A stretch of 64,000 nucleotides of DNA. It comes from Cardinalis cardinalis (Eukaryota > Chordata > Aves > Passeriformes > Cardinalidae). The stretch spans positions 1,273,748 to 1,337,747 of the forward strand of contig JACDOX010000120.1 in the NCBI GenBank assembly GCA_014549065.1, in the 5' to 3' direction. This document shows, in pieces, positions 1-14,800 of the stretch (positions are counted from its first letter, which is position 1; each line of letters begins with the position of its first letter). The notes beneath the pieces were generated by a model. The model was not told the DNA's origin, searched no databases, and saw nothing but the letters and a program-made list of their open reading frames with translations. Made by a program: the position numbers and the translations under genes.

Positions 1-265
1 GGCCCTACTGCAATAATGTCTTACAGCCCTTAACATGCCTTCTCAAAGATTATTCTCTTGAAAATGTGCACACATAAACAACATATATACAGCTGGAGCA
101 ATGTCCAAAACACAGAACCTTTCACCTCAAGCAGGGATTCTCTCATCACTCAGTGTAACAGTACCCCTTTCCAAAAAGCGTTAGGAAGAATTACATGCTC
201 TTGCAGTTGGAGTCAATGTATTTATGCTTGGTGGGACAGAAACTGATATTATTCTGTTCCATTCC

Positions 266-829
266 TGTGCTGGTTTTGGCTGAATAGAGTTAATTTTCTT
301 CATAGTAGAAGGTAGNGAGCTGTGNTTTGGATTTGTGCTGAAAACTGTTGATAACAGAGGGATATTTTGGTTACTGTTGAGCAGCGCTCACACAGAGCCA
401 AGGCCTTTTCTGCTCCTCACCCCATCCACCAGTGAGGGGGTTGGGGGTGCACAAGAANTTGGAAGGGGACACAGCCAGGACAGCTGTCCCCAACTGGCCA
501 AAGGGNCATTCCATACTATAGGGCACTTCAGTCAGTATTGAAAGCTGGTGGAAGATGGAGGAAAGCGGCATTATTGGAGTGATGGCATTTGTCTTTCTAA
601 GTCCCCGTTTCATGTGTGGTGGAGCTGTGCCGTCCCAGGAATGGCTGAANATCTGCCTGCCCATGGACAGTGCTGCATGCCTGGATTTTGCTTTACCTCC
701 TAAACAGTTTTAATCTCAACCCATGAGTTTTCTCAGTTTTCCCTTCCCAAATCCCTCCCACGTCCCACCACACAAAATAACTGAGTGGTTGTGTGGGGCA
801 AATTTGCTGACNGGGGTTAAACCATGATA
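266..829 (+). mobile_element. Solo LTR of an avian endogenous retrovirus
   Basis: The segment starts TGTGCTGGTTTTGG and ends near GGGTTAAACCATGATA, the layout of a common avian ERV LTR family as I know it. Inside are the purine-rich middle part, the stretch around 700-740 that resembles the R/U5 part of that family, and a late G-rich part before the end. There is no primer-binding site or coding sequence beside it, so it is best read as a solo LTR. The terminal CA seems mutated to TA and no target duplication is visible, which suggests an old insertion. Boundaries are good to a few bases at the left and less certain at the right. Confidence 0.72.
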
Positions 830-1187
830 ACTGCTGAGTGGAAATAACCAAAAAGTACATGAGAAACAAAATTGTTCTCAGATTCAAATACTGCATCGCT
901 GTGCACTGCTGATATCCTAATATGTCATAGTACCTTTGTGCTTCTGTGAGGTCTGGATTTGGTTGCATCACTGAGAGCAGTCCTTACTCTGAAAATGCAT
1001 TTTGGATACATAAGGCAGGAAGTAAAAATCCATCAAAATTTTTCATTTTTAAATCTTGTTCCTGGGATCATACAGCAGAATATTTCACTTCATCTTTTCC
1101 CACCAATAGGTTCATAACATAGATGAAGTAGACCCTCTTAGAGAACAGGCACAAGGACCTGCAAGGGACATTTTTCATTTGCTGTTC

Positions 1188-1221
1188 CAGAGAGAATAAA
1201 TCCCTTGATTTATTCTCTCTG
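1188..1221. repeat. Perfect 14-bp inverted repeat (hairpin)
   Basis: The left arm CAGAGAGAATAAAT (1,188-1,201) and right arm ATTTATTCTCTCTG (1,208-1,221) are exact reverse complements around a 6-nt loop. It is followed at once by an imperfect short tandem repeat of the CATTCTG type (about 1,223-1,250). No role is evident. Confidence 0.85.
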
Positions 1222-4200
1222 NAACATTCTGATTCATTCTGTTCATTCTGATTTCCAAAATGCCTTCTGCCCATAATGCCTTAGACAAGTTACAGAGACA
1301 ATGGAGCTGAACTCTTTTGTGGAGTGGAAGGTTACAGAACAAAGATGCCAGCCACAGTTTAAGTTTTAAGAGGTTCAGACTGGAGATTAGAAAAATATTC
1401 TCCATGGAATGGCATTACAGTACTGTAGTGGGCTACTCAAAGAAAAGTTGGAATGTCCATCCTGGGAGGTTCTTAACACAGAAAATCAGGCACATCACTT
1501 TGTTAGCTTTGATGTAGAGTCCTCTCTGGAAGATGACTATTTATGGCAGCAGAAGTGGAAAAGCACTTTAACACAGATCTGTCTGTGCTTCGCTCCCTTC
1601 TGAGGTGTTGAGCAAATGCCTGCAATGAATGGTGTCTTATGGTTTGAATTGTGCTCTGTCTTTCTGTGAAGAAAGCAGGCTACATAATCCCCGTAACAAT
1701 CCAATTTCCTGTGTTTTTCCCACTCATGCAAGCACTATTTTTCCCAAGGATGAAAGAGTCTGTATTCCTTTAAAAGTATTTATTCAAAAATACTCCAGCT
1801 GCTACCTTCCTATTGGCTGCTAAGCTTAAGGAGAAAGATTTTTCAAAATCACCCTGCAGCCAGACTCTAAAATGAAACAGAATTAGTTATTTTTAACATC
1901 ATTGTTTTTCTTGAAGGCACCCCAGCTTATAATTGGTCCCAAGTTATTTCTTAATTTCTCCATATTTGTTCTTGCTATGTTTTATTATCATGAGGATAGA
2001 AAATATGAGTCAGTAACCCTCAGATCATTCATTTCACTCACTTTCGGGGGCTTGAAGCCCAAGGCTAACAAAAAGTGTCGAATATTTCAATAAACTGAAA
2101 AAACCTCTACCATTTACCACCCACAGCCGTGTTCACATTTGCAGCAGCATCATAGCTGGTCTAAANCATGTTTAAAGAATTAAGCAAAGTAGTCCCACAG
2201 AAAGGAATNTTTAGGCTATCAAATGTTACACCTGAAAAGGAATATAGTATGAAGTGTTCCTTTAAATGGAGCATTAAATGTCTGTAGATAAATTTTATAT
2301 ATTCTTTGATGTGTAAATAAGGAATACACATTTGCCTTGGACTGCTGAAAGTATAACCAGTACCCATACTTCCTTTATTAAAAGACTTTACTGTTTTCAA
2401 CTTTTCATTTTCCTGACATTATCTTCTTGTTTTCAGCTGAATTATAAACAATCACTGTTACAGAAAATCCATTTTTTCAGTGTTTCCTGTTAGACAAAAA
2501 AGCACCATTAGCTGGACTTCTCTAGTGCTCATCTATTCAACAGAGACTTTCAGACTTTCAGATGTTCAGGGCATTTAGATAAGTTTCTGTGTGTTTCTCT
2601 AGACCACCTCAGAACAAATGATGGACCCCAGCCACCTAGAGTAGCACATTTCCCTGGAANTGGTGATTTAAGAAATCTTTCACCACCAAAAGCCAAAAAT
2701 ATTAAGCCAAAAGTTAGTGATGACCACTGCACCTTTACTTTGTTCACGTACCAGTTACTCCATGGCTGAAGCAACTTAATTATGTGCAATCAGACTTTGA
2801 AATCTTTAATTGCAGAGTACAGCAAAACTTCTGTGAGTTACACCCTCAAGAACAGCGTTCACAGGAACCACAAAGAACAAAAATACCCACACTGGCCAAG
2901 GGGAGCAGTGATGAACAAAGAGGCCCAAAGAGCCACTTTCCTACTAGACCTGGGCACTGTCTGTTACACAACACCAGCTGCTTGAATAAAAANGTGGGTA
3001 ACAGTCTCAAACCCATATCTGACTTAAGTTTTCCATTTAGTGGAGGACCCTGGTTATTCTATTTTTTTAAAAGATGGGGAGAGGTCCTGGTAGTGCCACA
3101 TTTTTGGTAATGGCCTGGTGGTGAGTGTATATGTGCAGAAGTGTGAGTCCTAGTCTCAGTGCTACGCTGTGTCTTCTGAAAATGTCCGTAAATAACTTCC
3201 TGCAATTGGCTACATTCCCTAGAACTGTTATTGCACTTAGGAGAAAGTTAATTTGTATTTTGGCAAACAGTGGCCCCACAAATTCTGGCTTTCATGGGAA
3301 ATATGCAGAGCATCCAGAGCATTGCTGAACCACCGGGTGCCATTCCTGAATGAGCGTTGTGAGCTGAAGTTATAGTGCACAAAGACTGGTGGAACCAACT
3401 TCACCAGCTTTATGTTTTCAGTCAAGGAGTTGCCATGGTGCCATGGAGTTACCATGGTTAAGCAGGAGCCATGATAATAGCCTATCCTTCTGTCAGATCA
3501 CTCACCAAACTTTCTCAAGGGATAACCTTTTTTGGGAAATTCAGGCGTGCACTATTGAGTGTAACTTAGGCACTACTAACCAAAAATATCTTAGGATAAG
3601 CCAAGGAGCAATATTGTAGATTATTAAGTTCCCGGGTGGTAAATAAGTAGTCCTTGTGTTTAATTAGGGAACTAGGATCTGTAGGTTGCTCATTCAGTTT
3701 AGATACCTAAGACACACACTAGACTCCTAAACTTATCTTTCAGTTGTCTGAAAGCAACCCCTTTCCCCTCATATGGACAGAAATTTTTTTTTCTTTTTTC
3801 TTTTTAAAAATGTTNTCTCACCTCTCATGTCTGATACGCAGAAATAAAAATCTTAGGTTAACACACACCTTTCTAAAACCATTATATAAGCCTACCTGGC
3901 GTAGCTGCTCAGTAATATGGCAGAGGGAAACAGTTTGACTTCTGATCCTGAGCCTCCACCAGGATCTTATGCTCTGAGAAGGGCAATGTGCACCATTCTG
4001 TGGTCTTTAACTTTATAATGAAAGTTTTTCCTGTTGATTTAAATAAAGTAATCCATCTATTAAAAAGCACTTAAAGTGTCTCAGAGACATTCTGCTGATT
4101 AGATGGAGACACTGCACAGAGATACTTGGCTCTGCTTTTCCTCTGAAGCCCTGTATTTCATTTGTTTGGGAATTCAGTTAACTCAAGGCAAAAGTTCTTT

Positions 4201-7200
4201 GTGGGAGGTTTGTAGGGTATTCACTGCATCATTATACATTTCTTTGTTATGGCATTGACTGATTTGTATCATGTTCTTGTGGTGCTCAGCAAGCCTGGGA
4301 GCTCAGCCAGGTCTCTTATTACACATTTGACTACAGAAATGAGTACATTTGGGAAGACAGAAGTGTTATTAAACTGAATCATGTTATGTCTTCATTTTTC
4401 TGCTTCNGAATAGCATGATTTAGAATGAGTTAAGCCAGGTTTGGGACCTTTCTGTGAAGGTAGTGAGTTAAAGATGAATCTGGTACAGACAGGGCAGTGA
4501 TTTCTATAAAATTTCAAAGAAATTAATTAATCTTACAGTAGTCACCATTTCCTCTTAGTGCATCTATCAAAAAAATACCCCAAACCTCNTTAGTGTGATT
4601 ATCTCTTGATCTTTAACACAGTTTTATACATCTATGCTCAGTTTGGCTCAGAATCACNTATCAGTCTTAGCAAAAAGATGGCTTCTCCAAGTATTACCCC
4701 TTCATATGCAATCTGATCCGAAGATCAAGTTAACTTCTTTTTTTNTGACTCATCAAGAACAATAATGTTTCTGCAAGACAGTTCTGGCCTTAAATTCATG
4801 GCCTAGCATTCACCTGTGCAAATAACTAAATGGAGAATTTGATCTCCAAAGAAATCACTCAGGAAACTGTATTATTTTCCACAGGGTTCTGCAGGGATTC
4901 TGTGAGTTTAAGGCCCCATCAACCTATGTCTTGCTAAATATTTTCTCATATTTTTCTCTGTAGAAGAGAATAAAAATACATACTTTTGTTTCTAANGTAG
5001 CCAGAGATTTCCTTCTCATACAACTTTTTCTAAATCTCTTCACAGTCTAGTCACAGGCCAGAACTGGGTATTCATTATAAAACAAATTGGAACTGCTGCA
5101 TTGACCAATTTTTCAAGTTTTGATACTATATTTCAATTCAGATCCATTTCTAAATATCTGGAAGATGAAAAATCTCAATTAGAGTAGTCCCAAATAACAA
5201 TCTCTTTTTATTAAAATTTTCCTTCAAAACCAAGAAAGAAATACAAGTGCTTCTCGTTAAAATCTTNCCAATTTTGCAAATAATTTTCAAAACAATACCC
5301 ATTAAAGTGATGCCTTGAGAGAAAACTATTAGGGGAAAAAACTATTAGAAAACTAATAAAATATTAAACAACTAAAAAATTATTGAACTTTCCAGTAAAA
5401 GTGTCAGCACAAAAAAAATGAGTAGCAACAGCAACAATTCTACTGGGAATGCAGGTAAATTGAGGCANGTTAGGTTGGCAGGTGTGAGAATAAGGCACAT
5501 TTTTTGGAACAAGAAATGTGGTTGAATACAATGAGAAGAAAATTTATGATAAGTAGCTAATGCAAGAGAAAAATAAATAAAACCATTCAGTAATGGTCNT
5601 GAAAGATGATCCACCCCTAAGCTTTTCTAACTTCTTTATCAGCAACACTAGTTTAATAAAGCATTTATGTTTCTGTTTAAGTCCTTACTTTTATCATCAT
5701 CATCAAAAAAAAAAGGCATATATTTGTAGCAAAGACTTTACAGACGTGAAGATTTTAAGACATTTTGTGAGCTCAAACAACACTATACTTGTTGGGAAAT
5801 GCTGTAGCAGGTCAAATGCCCCACGGCACATGTGGAAACAGCACCAGGTGTTTTTACCTTCCCAGGCATTGCTCTCATCTTGCTTGAGTTGGCTGTCATC
5901 TGAAGGGCTATTTCCTGCCCTTTGCTGATGCACTGCACATAATTACATCAGCAAAGAACAAGATAAAGAGCAGGGTGTTACCATTCTACTGTCGGCAGCT
6001 AAGACTATGGNGCTTCTCTTCCCAATTCTCCCAGAAGTCTCATGGAGATTTTGAAACATAAATAAAAAAGCCACCAGTGTTCTGATCACTGCAAGCTTCA
6101 CAGAAAGAGAAGTTGTACTTTATAAACTAGGAAGAAACCTGGTAGATCGTGCCTGTGTACTCCTGCTAACGACAAAGGTGCTAGCGCTAGTGGTAGTGTG
6201 CTCTGCTGTGTAAAGGAAGTCCAGTAGTTTGTTCAGGAGTGTTTAATGTGTGCTTAGAGCCTGGAGGAAGTTTTTAAGTATCCTCAGAACTCACAAATCC
6301 AGGTCATACACTGGGGCTGAGGTTGTCTTTCAGGCTTTATGACAGCAGGAAGTCCAAAAGGACTTAATATGACGCTGTCCAAAATGCCGGGATAAAAAGG
6401 TTTACTGTGTTTTGGTTATAAATAGACTAATCATTTACAAAAGAAAAGAAAATTATTTTTAAGAGACCTTAAAGACTAATATTTCAAAAATTGAAATGAA
6501 TGTTACAGAGTCTAACTTCTGTAGGAACAAAAGACTCTGAGATCATTCCCAAATGCCACTGTAAAAATATATATAGAACAATTTTATGAGAGACATGAAA
6601 TGTGAAATGAGGTTGGATTTGAATATTGCTACAAGGAGCCAAATAATAAACTCTAAAGGCTATTTTTTTTACAAGGGAGACATCAACAATNTTACCAATA
6701 GCAGGTCTGCTTCAAAGCTCTAACAAAAGCCTTAAACACTTGTTAAATGCTAATGATTTCGAAAGGCATTTGTTCACAACAGGAAAACATAATTTNATTT
6801 CCATGTTTTCTCCTCAGATCATTTAGGCTGGGCTATACTTGAAGTGCTGACCACAGTAAGAACNCCAGACATATAAAAGAGCCTGAGCAGTTATGCCATC
6901 TGCCAAACACAACTGTTAGTTTAAGAAGTTGTATGGTGAAAGCACATCACACCACTTGCTGGGGTCAGACAAATGCNCACAATTTAAAGAAAGAGAGAAA
7001 CCAATCATAACTTAACTAAAATGTTGAAGACCTGGCATGAGTCTCCTATCTTTTTTCCTTTCCAATTCAAAGATAGGTAATACTTCTACTTCCACGCTCA
7101 TGCCTACTAAAAATAGGGTTGAAGCAAAATCAAAGGGATGTTTTCCTGCTAGGTAAGTAAATAACAGTGTAAAGAGCAAGCTGGATCCAAAGAGCTGCTT

Positions 7201-8288
7201 ACAGACTGGTAATTCTGCTTCAGGTTCAGTTAACATTGCTCTGAGGCTACAAAGCAATTATTCCCCTGATACAGAAGTAAAAAGCAGTTATGCTTAAACA
7301 GCATAGTAAGCAGGAGATCTATCTGCAGCCTAAGAGTTTTCTTCTTACTATTTCAAGGAATATATCACTGTCTTCAGTAAAAGCATTACCTGAGGCAGAA
7401 TTACAAACCAGATAATAACCTCTTCCTATGCCTAAAGATAATCTGAATTAGTCTGATGCATACAGCAGGCAAATCTGTTGCTTTAGGTCCATATATTCTT
7501 CTCTCTCTCAATATGAAACTCCTTTAATACCTGGTTCAGTTGCTTTCCAAGCAGATGATTGAAATTGGCTTATTTTGAAGACACACTGTAAAAGGTATCT
7601 TCTAAGGACTACTCTCTGCTGACTACAACAAGCTGCTGTCAGAGTTTTTCCACATCATCACTATGCTGTACATTTCCATATTCAGTGTCTTTTGCTCTCA
7701 GACACTGGAAATCATAGAGCCAATAAACTAAGTTGGCCATACAGCCAGCCCAATAACCAATACAAAGGGGAAATACAGGATCTGACACTGTGCAATCCCA
7801 GTGCCTGGACCAACAAAGGCAGAACAGAGTCTGTAGGGAAGGGAAACAGAAGAACAAGCACTGAGAGAAACTCCTTTTGAGAAAGAGAGATGTGATGGGA
7901 CATTTTTAGAAAGGGCTCACTCAGGGAGAGAGATGGTACAAAAACTTCTATTAGCCTTGAAGTTTACACTTGTGTAAAAGTGAAAGGAAATAAGGATAGG
8001 TAAATAGGCAAGACACGCTCATGGTTATCCCAGCACTTTTAGAAGGAAAAATAATTGCTGATTTAAAAAATAAATAAGAAAATAAATAAGAAATAAAAAA
8101 GAAGGGAAAAGAAGTATAATTAGGAAGGCAGAATTTGCTTACATGGCACACTTTATCTGTGAAAAAGACAGAAGCCTCTTGCAACAATGAGAAAGGTTCC
8201 ACTTCAGGATTATCAGTGGAATAAGACTTAGGAAAACTAAAACATTCTCATATCTTAGCTACTACCCCTTCCATTTGAACATTGGTTC

Positions 8289-8332
8289 TTTACACATGAC
8301 CTAGTTTTTACACATGATCTAGTTTTTTACAC
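8289..8332. repeat. 18-bp tandem duplication
   Basis: The unit TTTACACATGACCTAGTT occurs twice in a row with one base change, and a third partial copy (TTTACAC) follows. This looks like replication slippage in AT-rich DNA. Confidence 0.75.
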
Positions 8333-8489
8333 AAATATGCCATCATTGCCCATTCATGTAGATTTATAGGACTTTATTGTTTCATTTAAACATTTTGTGT
8401 GCTGGATTTTTTGTGGTCAAAAAATCCAGTGTGTATTAGTAATTATCCTACTCTTTTCGAAGGAGAATTTACAGAATTTTTCCATCAAA

Positions 8490-8883
8490 ACAGATTATAT
8501 GACAGAGTTGGGGTTGCTCAGCAGGGAGAAGAGAAGGCTTCAGGGAGACCTTAGAAAAGCCTTCCACTGCCTGAAGGAGGCTGCAAGAGAGCTGGAGATG
8601 GACTTCTCACCCCTTGTCCTAGTGATGATATTCACCAGGCAATGGCTTTGAAGGGAAAGAAAGCAGGTTTAAATTAGATATTGGGAAGAAATTCTTCCCT
8701 GTGAGGGGGGTGAGGCACTGGGACAGGTTGTCCAGAAAAGTTGTGGATGCTCCATCCCTGGCAGTGTTCAAGGCCAGGTCAGATGGGCTCTGACTAACCT
8801 GGGATAGTGGAAGCAGTCCCTGCCCATGGCAGGGGGGCTGGAATGAGATGATCTCTTCCAAACCATTGCAGGATTCTATGACA
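8490..8883 (+). mobile_element. CR1 LINE, 3' end, sense strand
   Basis: This is the standard avian CR1 3' end in sense orientation. It runs from the GAGAAGAGAAGGCTTCAGG region through the ATTAGATATTGGGAAGAAATTC motif to GTTCAAGGCCAGG, CCCATGGCAGGGGG and the terminal GATTCTATGA. It is 5' truncated, as most CR1 copies are, and holds only the last coding remnant and the 3' UTR. Diverged and inactive. Confidence 0.9.
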
Positions 8884-11800
8884 CATTGCAGTCATATTCA
8901 CCAGTTTGGGGCTTCACCTATAGTCTGGGCTAAAGCAAGAAACTTTCCCTAGTAAGTCTCTTTCTATTTCTGCAGCTGCTGATAATATCATTGTCCTCTA
9001 TGGGACACATGCATGAGCCAGAGTTGCTATTCATTTCAGAATTTGTCAAATGCCATCCTCCTCCCAAAGTCCCAGATGAATAGTGAGACACTGTTCATCA
9101 ATTAAGCAAAAAGCACTATTAAGTTGTCACTGAGAGAGAAAGCATTCTAACAAAGGAGGAACTGGAAGCAGAAGAAAAGGTCTAAAGGATAAGAGTCTGA
9201 ATGATGGCAGCTGGAACCTGCTTTTTTACCAAGGCCTGATTTCCTTAGTTGAAAACACNCCACAGCTGGATGATGCACTTCAGGACATGGAATACATATT
9301 TAGATTTGTGTTTGAAATCCTGTGACCTTCCCAGGGAAATGGTCTCCATAAAGTTACAAATTTCTCAGATCAAGTTATTAGACTCCCAATATTACACTGG
9401 CACAGATGCATTCAGCTGGTTTTTTCTTAATAATCCAACTGTAGTAGTCACAAGTACAGTAGAAAGGTGAACAACAAATGGAGCTGCGGCTGTTCAGTCT
9501 TCACCACATTTTGGGCTGATTTTTTCAAGCTTTATTCATGAATTTTCACAATAAAGGTGGCCCAGTTTGTTGCTATCTGTACTTCTGTTTTCTTTTCACA
9601 TAGATCTGCTGCCTTTGACAGCCTCACGCCTGAGCAAAACCAGAACACAGTGTGAAACATGGATAAACTATCTAATTCTGACCTGTCCGAGGTCATCAAA
9701 CAAAACCAAAATACATCACACAAAATTTCCATCTGGAAGCATGAGTTGGCTGAGCTGGATGCACAAACCCTGTCAAGCCTTCCCTTAAGTCTCGCCAGGA
9801 TATTAACTTTNAAATAAAGCTTAGTTTTTCTGAGATCTGTTTTGAAGATTTCTGCCCTATTCTGCCATTNTTTTAAGAAAGAGGTAAAAGCCAAAGAGTG
9901 AAATTTGGAAATACATGTGTCATCAGTTCAATTATATTGTTGTCTAGAAGTGAATCATGCTGGCACATAAAACTAAATTATGGTTAGAATTACATGATGG
10001 GACAGTCATAACACTTTTGCTTGACCCATCTAGTAGCTNTGGCCACTAGAAGTACATTCATCCCACATAAAATCAACTTTTGGTGGCCCTCTGTAAACCC
10101 CATTTCTGCACCCTGCCTTAATACAACAAAAAGAAAGAGATCTGTAGGGCCATGAGGAATGTTTCAGAGATCTCTCCTCATAATAAAAGTTTCTAAAATC
10201 CCATCCCAAGTTCCTACATACAGGGTCACATTCCTGCTATATAAAAAATATACCACCTGGTTTTAAACCACTAGAAANTGGGGAATTGATTCAGATCCAA
10301 TATCAACAGTGCTCAACCCTGACCAACAGCACTATCGTACAAGAGGAATCATGAAATGGCTTGATTCAGTGCCTACCTAAGTGAATACAAAACTTTCTGT
10401 GGGTTTGAGGAAGAGCAGGTTGGGAAAAGGAAGAGATGCCTAACACTGATTTAGATATTAACATGGCTAGGTAAATTTTCAGACCTTAAGTCATAAGAAT
10501 TCATGTTTCTGTGGAGAGGACATGTGGTTTAGTGACTGAACTGCTTCACTTCTTTTAGATTCCTAATGCATCAAAACAGTTGTTGGATGAAGATAAAAGA
10601 CATACACAGACACAGACAAGAACACATGTCACAACATTTAGGCTAAAACCTTCAGGTGCAAGTACTAGCCAGTTCTTTGAAAATACTAATTTTTAGAAAT
10701 ATTTTTTTCTGATTGGTTTTCCACTGCTCTTTGGGAAATGAGGTTTTTTTATGGCTCACATTTTTCACTATGATTCATTACTTTGAAACATTTATCATGT
10801 CTGGATTGTTGAAAAGTATGGTGTTTAAAAAAAAAAAAAAAGAAGTTTTGCCTGAGAATTTCAAACTGGGTGTTCTCTGCCCACATATGGATGGATACAT
10901 TTTTTATATTCAGTGCTAAGAAATATTTAACCAACCCCTTCACTCAACCAAGTTCATCTAAGTTAGTGGAAGTGAAGCTACTGACTCCTGACTGACTGAG
11001 CTTCTGTTCATTTCAAGGATATTATGTGTCTGCTCTATTCAGATTAAAATACCCACTAGAAAAAGATACGACATTATTAAAGTTAACAAGAAGCACAAGA
11101 TTAATTTGACTGATTTGGGGGATGTAAGCTGGAAAGACATCAAGAAAGCTCCTCCCTGAAAAGGTATTAATGACTGGTGAGCAGGGATGAGTAACAGGGA
11201 CAACACACTTATGTGATTGTCAAGAATTTGTGACAAGATGCCATCACCTTCCTAGCTGCTGNTGTTAGTGAGTCCAGAGCAGCAGTGCTTCTACAGGGCC
11301 CCAGGCTTTTTCTGTAAGCAGCCAAATACCTGTACAGCCAGCTGGAAAAAAGGAGAGCCAAAGTTTTTCGACACACACCACAAGCAAATAGGCCATTGGT
11401 AGTTCACTCATGAACAACAGCATGGGAATCTCCCAGAATGTGTGCAAACAACCAGCCCAAATAGGGAATCCACAGGAATGCAGCTGCATGATAGCTCAGT
11501 GTGCGAAAAGTGAGCACCTGTGTGTCACTGCTAATGGAANAGTCCAATCCCTCTCCAGTCTCTCTGGAAAACTCGTGCCAACAGTTTTGTGTTAATACAA
11601 CATAATTAATGTCAATTAACATAATCATCAGCATGATGATTTAGCCCATTCACTAGCAAATAAATTATTTGTATGAGATGAGAAAAAAACAGGTGTGTAT
11701 TGCCAAACCCTCAGAGCATCCTCCCTAACTGCATCAGTAGAAATCATCAAACCAAGCGTTTGTTCAGGATTTGCACAAGTCATACAGCCTACACAGGGAA

Positions 11801-14800
11801 AGCTGTAGCAAACAGTGCTTTTCAGACCTGCTGTGGGTAACAGACACATTCTGCATGGTAGAATCAGAAAGTTTAATCTGACATCTGTCCAGTTTAGTGG
11901 CTACTGTAATGTTAATCCTCTCAGCAGCATATCTGATCCGATCAATTATATGGAGGAATATTTGANTCAGACCTGAATCCATCAGGATCCATCCAACAAG
12001 ACATTTTCTGTACTCTAGACCTGTGCTTCTGCTACCAGGCTGCCTCATTCATGCAGCCCTTGGGGGAACCTTGGAAGAGGATGCTACCATGCTCGTGCAT
12101 TGCTACTCCATCAGCTTAATAGTCCTTTGCTTTCAGTTTACATCTTTCCAAATTCCAAAAGTTCAAAGTAGGTATTATTTATGAGTTCTTTGACTGGGAT
12201 TCATGGCACCTATTTTTAGTTTTAANAGGGGAGCAGATTATCTAAACTGGCCATCCATACTCCTCCTCCAGGGAGGAGCAAAGCCCTCCAAAAAGCAGCT
12301 CAATCCAATCAAAAATGGATGCCTAAAATAAACTTAATTAATCACCCTTTGGTAGCTTCTGTTGTTCTGATGGTGGGGGAAGCTTGGTAAACTAGTTAGT
12401 CTACAAGCCTTATTCTGNCTAAAGTTAGCTGAGTCTCATAGAAACACTTTTCTATACTTTAAACTGCCCATTATGAGTATATTGTAACTTTGGAAAAAGT
12501 CTCTCTGGTAACTTTAAAAAGCCTCTGAAGGAGGTTAAAAGCTGCACCTGCTATATTAAAACATAAATCCTCTTGCTCTTAGAAATTACTCAAGAGCAAA
12601 TAGACCAGCCAAAAAGAAGAACACAGCAGGTTACAGAATTTCTACCACAGCATGTTGGGTGCTTTAAGTTTANATGAGCCCAATCAGAGACCAAAGAAGT
12701 TGGAGGCACAGGAATCCATGTAGGTTACAAATACACCACCCACCTGCAAGAAGCCACACATTGTGACAGACTCACGTATTACCCTGCACATACCTTGTCC
12801 TACACATTTCCTTTTGGCCACTACTGAAGAGAATGCTTAGAACTTGGTCTGAGCAATTCTGCTCAGACCACAGATCCTCATCCCCTACTAGCCCCATTAC
12901 CAGTTTTTGATTCACAAATTTACTGGCTAGGAATTAACACATTTGAAGAGCGGTGATCTAAACTGAATTTAAAACTCTTGCCAATTAGCATCACCTATCA
13001 ATAAANCTTCATCTCAGCTAATTATTTAGACTGAAGTTCTTCCTGAAACTATACCNATAAAACTGGCAATGACAATTTCCTGTTTTATTTTCTGTATATA
13101 TACTTTTGGAGTTCTGTTTACCCNTGTTTATGCTCAGAAGATCCTAAAATACGCTCAGCTGAACACGTCTTTGTACTCAGTCTTTCTCTATCATCCAGTC
13201 CTTTTTTTTTTTTTTAGGTAAGTTCTGATGCACTATACAACCTCACANTACTATTTTTGCTGTTCAACCTACTAAAAAGCCACATGAAACAAGGAAAAAC
13301 CTACAACTTTTATGTGGCCAATGCCACCCTGAGCCAAACCAACTTACTGGTATCTTTGGACTCCAAGCATCTGGGTTTTAGCTTTACATCCTGTAAANGA
13401 GAGAGATAATATCACAGGGTGCAGACAGGAAAAACAGGAGGGAGCAAAACAAAACTTTTAATGCAAAAATCCTGAATCAAAATTTTCAGATTGTAATGAC
13501 CCTGCTATGTGACTCTTTGGGTTAGTTTTCAGTAGAAGTTGAGGGATGGTGCAACACTTGTGAGCTGTATTACTGGGGCTTGTGGGATGTTTCACTTTTC
13601 CTCTCCAGACTGAGAATTCATCACGTAGATGCTCACAAGGGCTTTAGCAGCTGTGAGTATCAGGTGCTCCCACCAGTTTGGACTAGGAAGATATCCTGCC
13701 CCTCACTTCACACTGTGATCTGCAACTACACAGTACCANGTCTGGAATATCACTGACATCAAGTTACTCTCTAGTAACTTCATATACCTCCAAATGTAAG
13801 CAGAAACCACAGAAACAGAAAGGGGCAACAAAATGGTAACAAGTCATATCTGGATATGGTTTTTGTGCAAATTGGGAGTCATCTGAACAGGTCAGAGAAT
13901 GTTGATTTTTTTGTTTGCTCAATCCCGTAATACAGTATCAAAGGCATATCTGACAAAATTGAAAGGCAAGTCATTTAGAGCTGTTGAAGGTAAGAAATAC
14001 ATAAAAATAAGATTTTTTTTCAATAATGATCCCTAAGTATTGCTAACCTGTTACAGGAGAAAGCCATTATAGGATTCACAGAAACGTTAAGCATTATGTG
14101 AATTTTATAAATACCTTCTCTTGCACAAAACATGAATAAATTTTGGGTCCCCATTCCTCAGTGCATAAGCCACCACCAAGAAATACAATTTGGAAGTTGC
14201 CCTTTGGGTATGTTTTACCATAATTTTCTATTAATGATTTTCTTATAGATTNTCCTCAAGATACTGCTCATGGATATTGCTGGAGGTAAGACACAGGATT
14301 ATGTGAATTTTTTGTGTGTTCTAAGAGGCTCGTGCCAAAAATCCTTAACAAATTATTTGGGTTCTTATCAACTATGAACTCCATTTGACACCTGTAAAGA
14401 CTGTTAAAAATGTCATGGCAGCCTTCCAAAGATACCTGAATTTAATCCAAAGGAGAAAAAGTCCTATTGTAGTAAATACTAAAACNTATGTAAAAAGTGT
14501 TAAAAAAATGAAAAGAGAAAATTTTCACTTGCTTTTTTGCATCATTCCTGACTGTATTAGAAATTATCTAATTAGACTATATAATTTGTAGGATTAATTT
14601 GTTCTTTAAGAACNACTTCTATGCAAGAGAAGCTCTTAAATTTAACTGACCAGTAGGACACAAGAAAATTTTAGATTTTACTCAGTATTAGATTAGAATA
14701 AGTCAAAACACATCCAAGAAAACATGAGATAAACTAAACTAAGTACAAGAAGCAGTACATTCAAAATAACAGAGCTGAATGAGGCTAATCCACCTTCTTT

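Larger units (their letters stand above)
830..8488. other. Unique AT-rich non-coding DNA
   Basis: No gene, RNA or transposon is recognised here. Short open frames exist on both strands, but none has a recognisable domain or convincing splice-site context. A-rich and T-rich runs occur (for example 8,070-8,110). The hairpin at 1,188-1,221 and the small tandem repeat at 8,289-8,332 are listed separately. It is most likely intergenic or intronic. Confidence 0.6.

Noticed and set aside
9532..9894. 120-codon minus-strand open frame
   Set aside because: No recognisable domain, no splice context or start context; length is compatible with chance in 64 kb.
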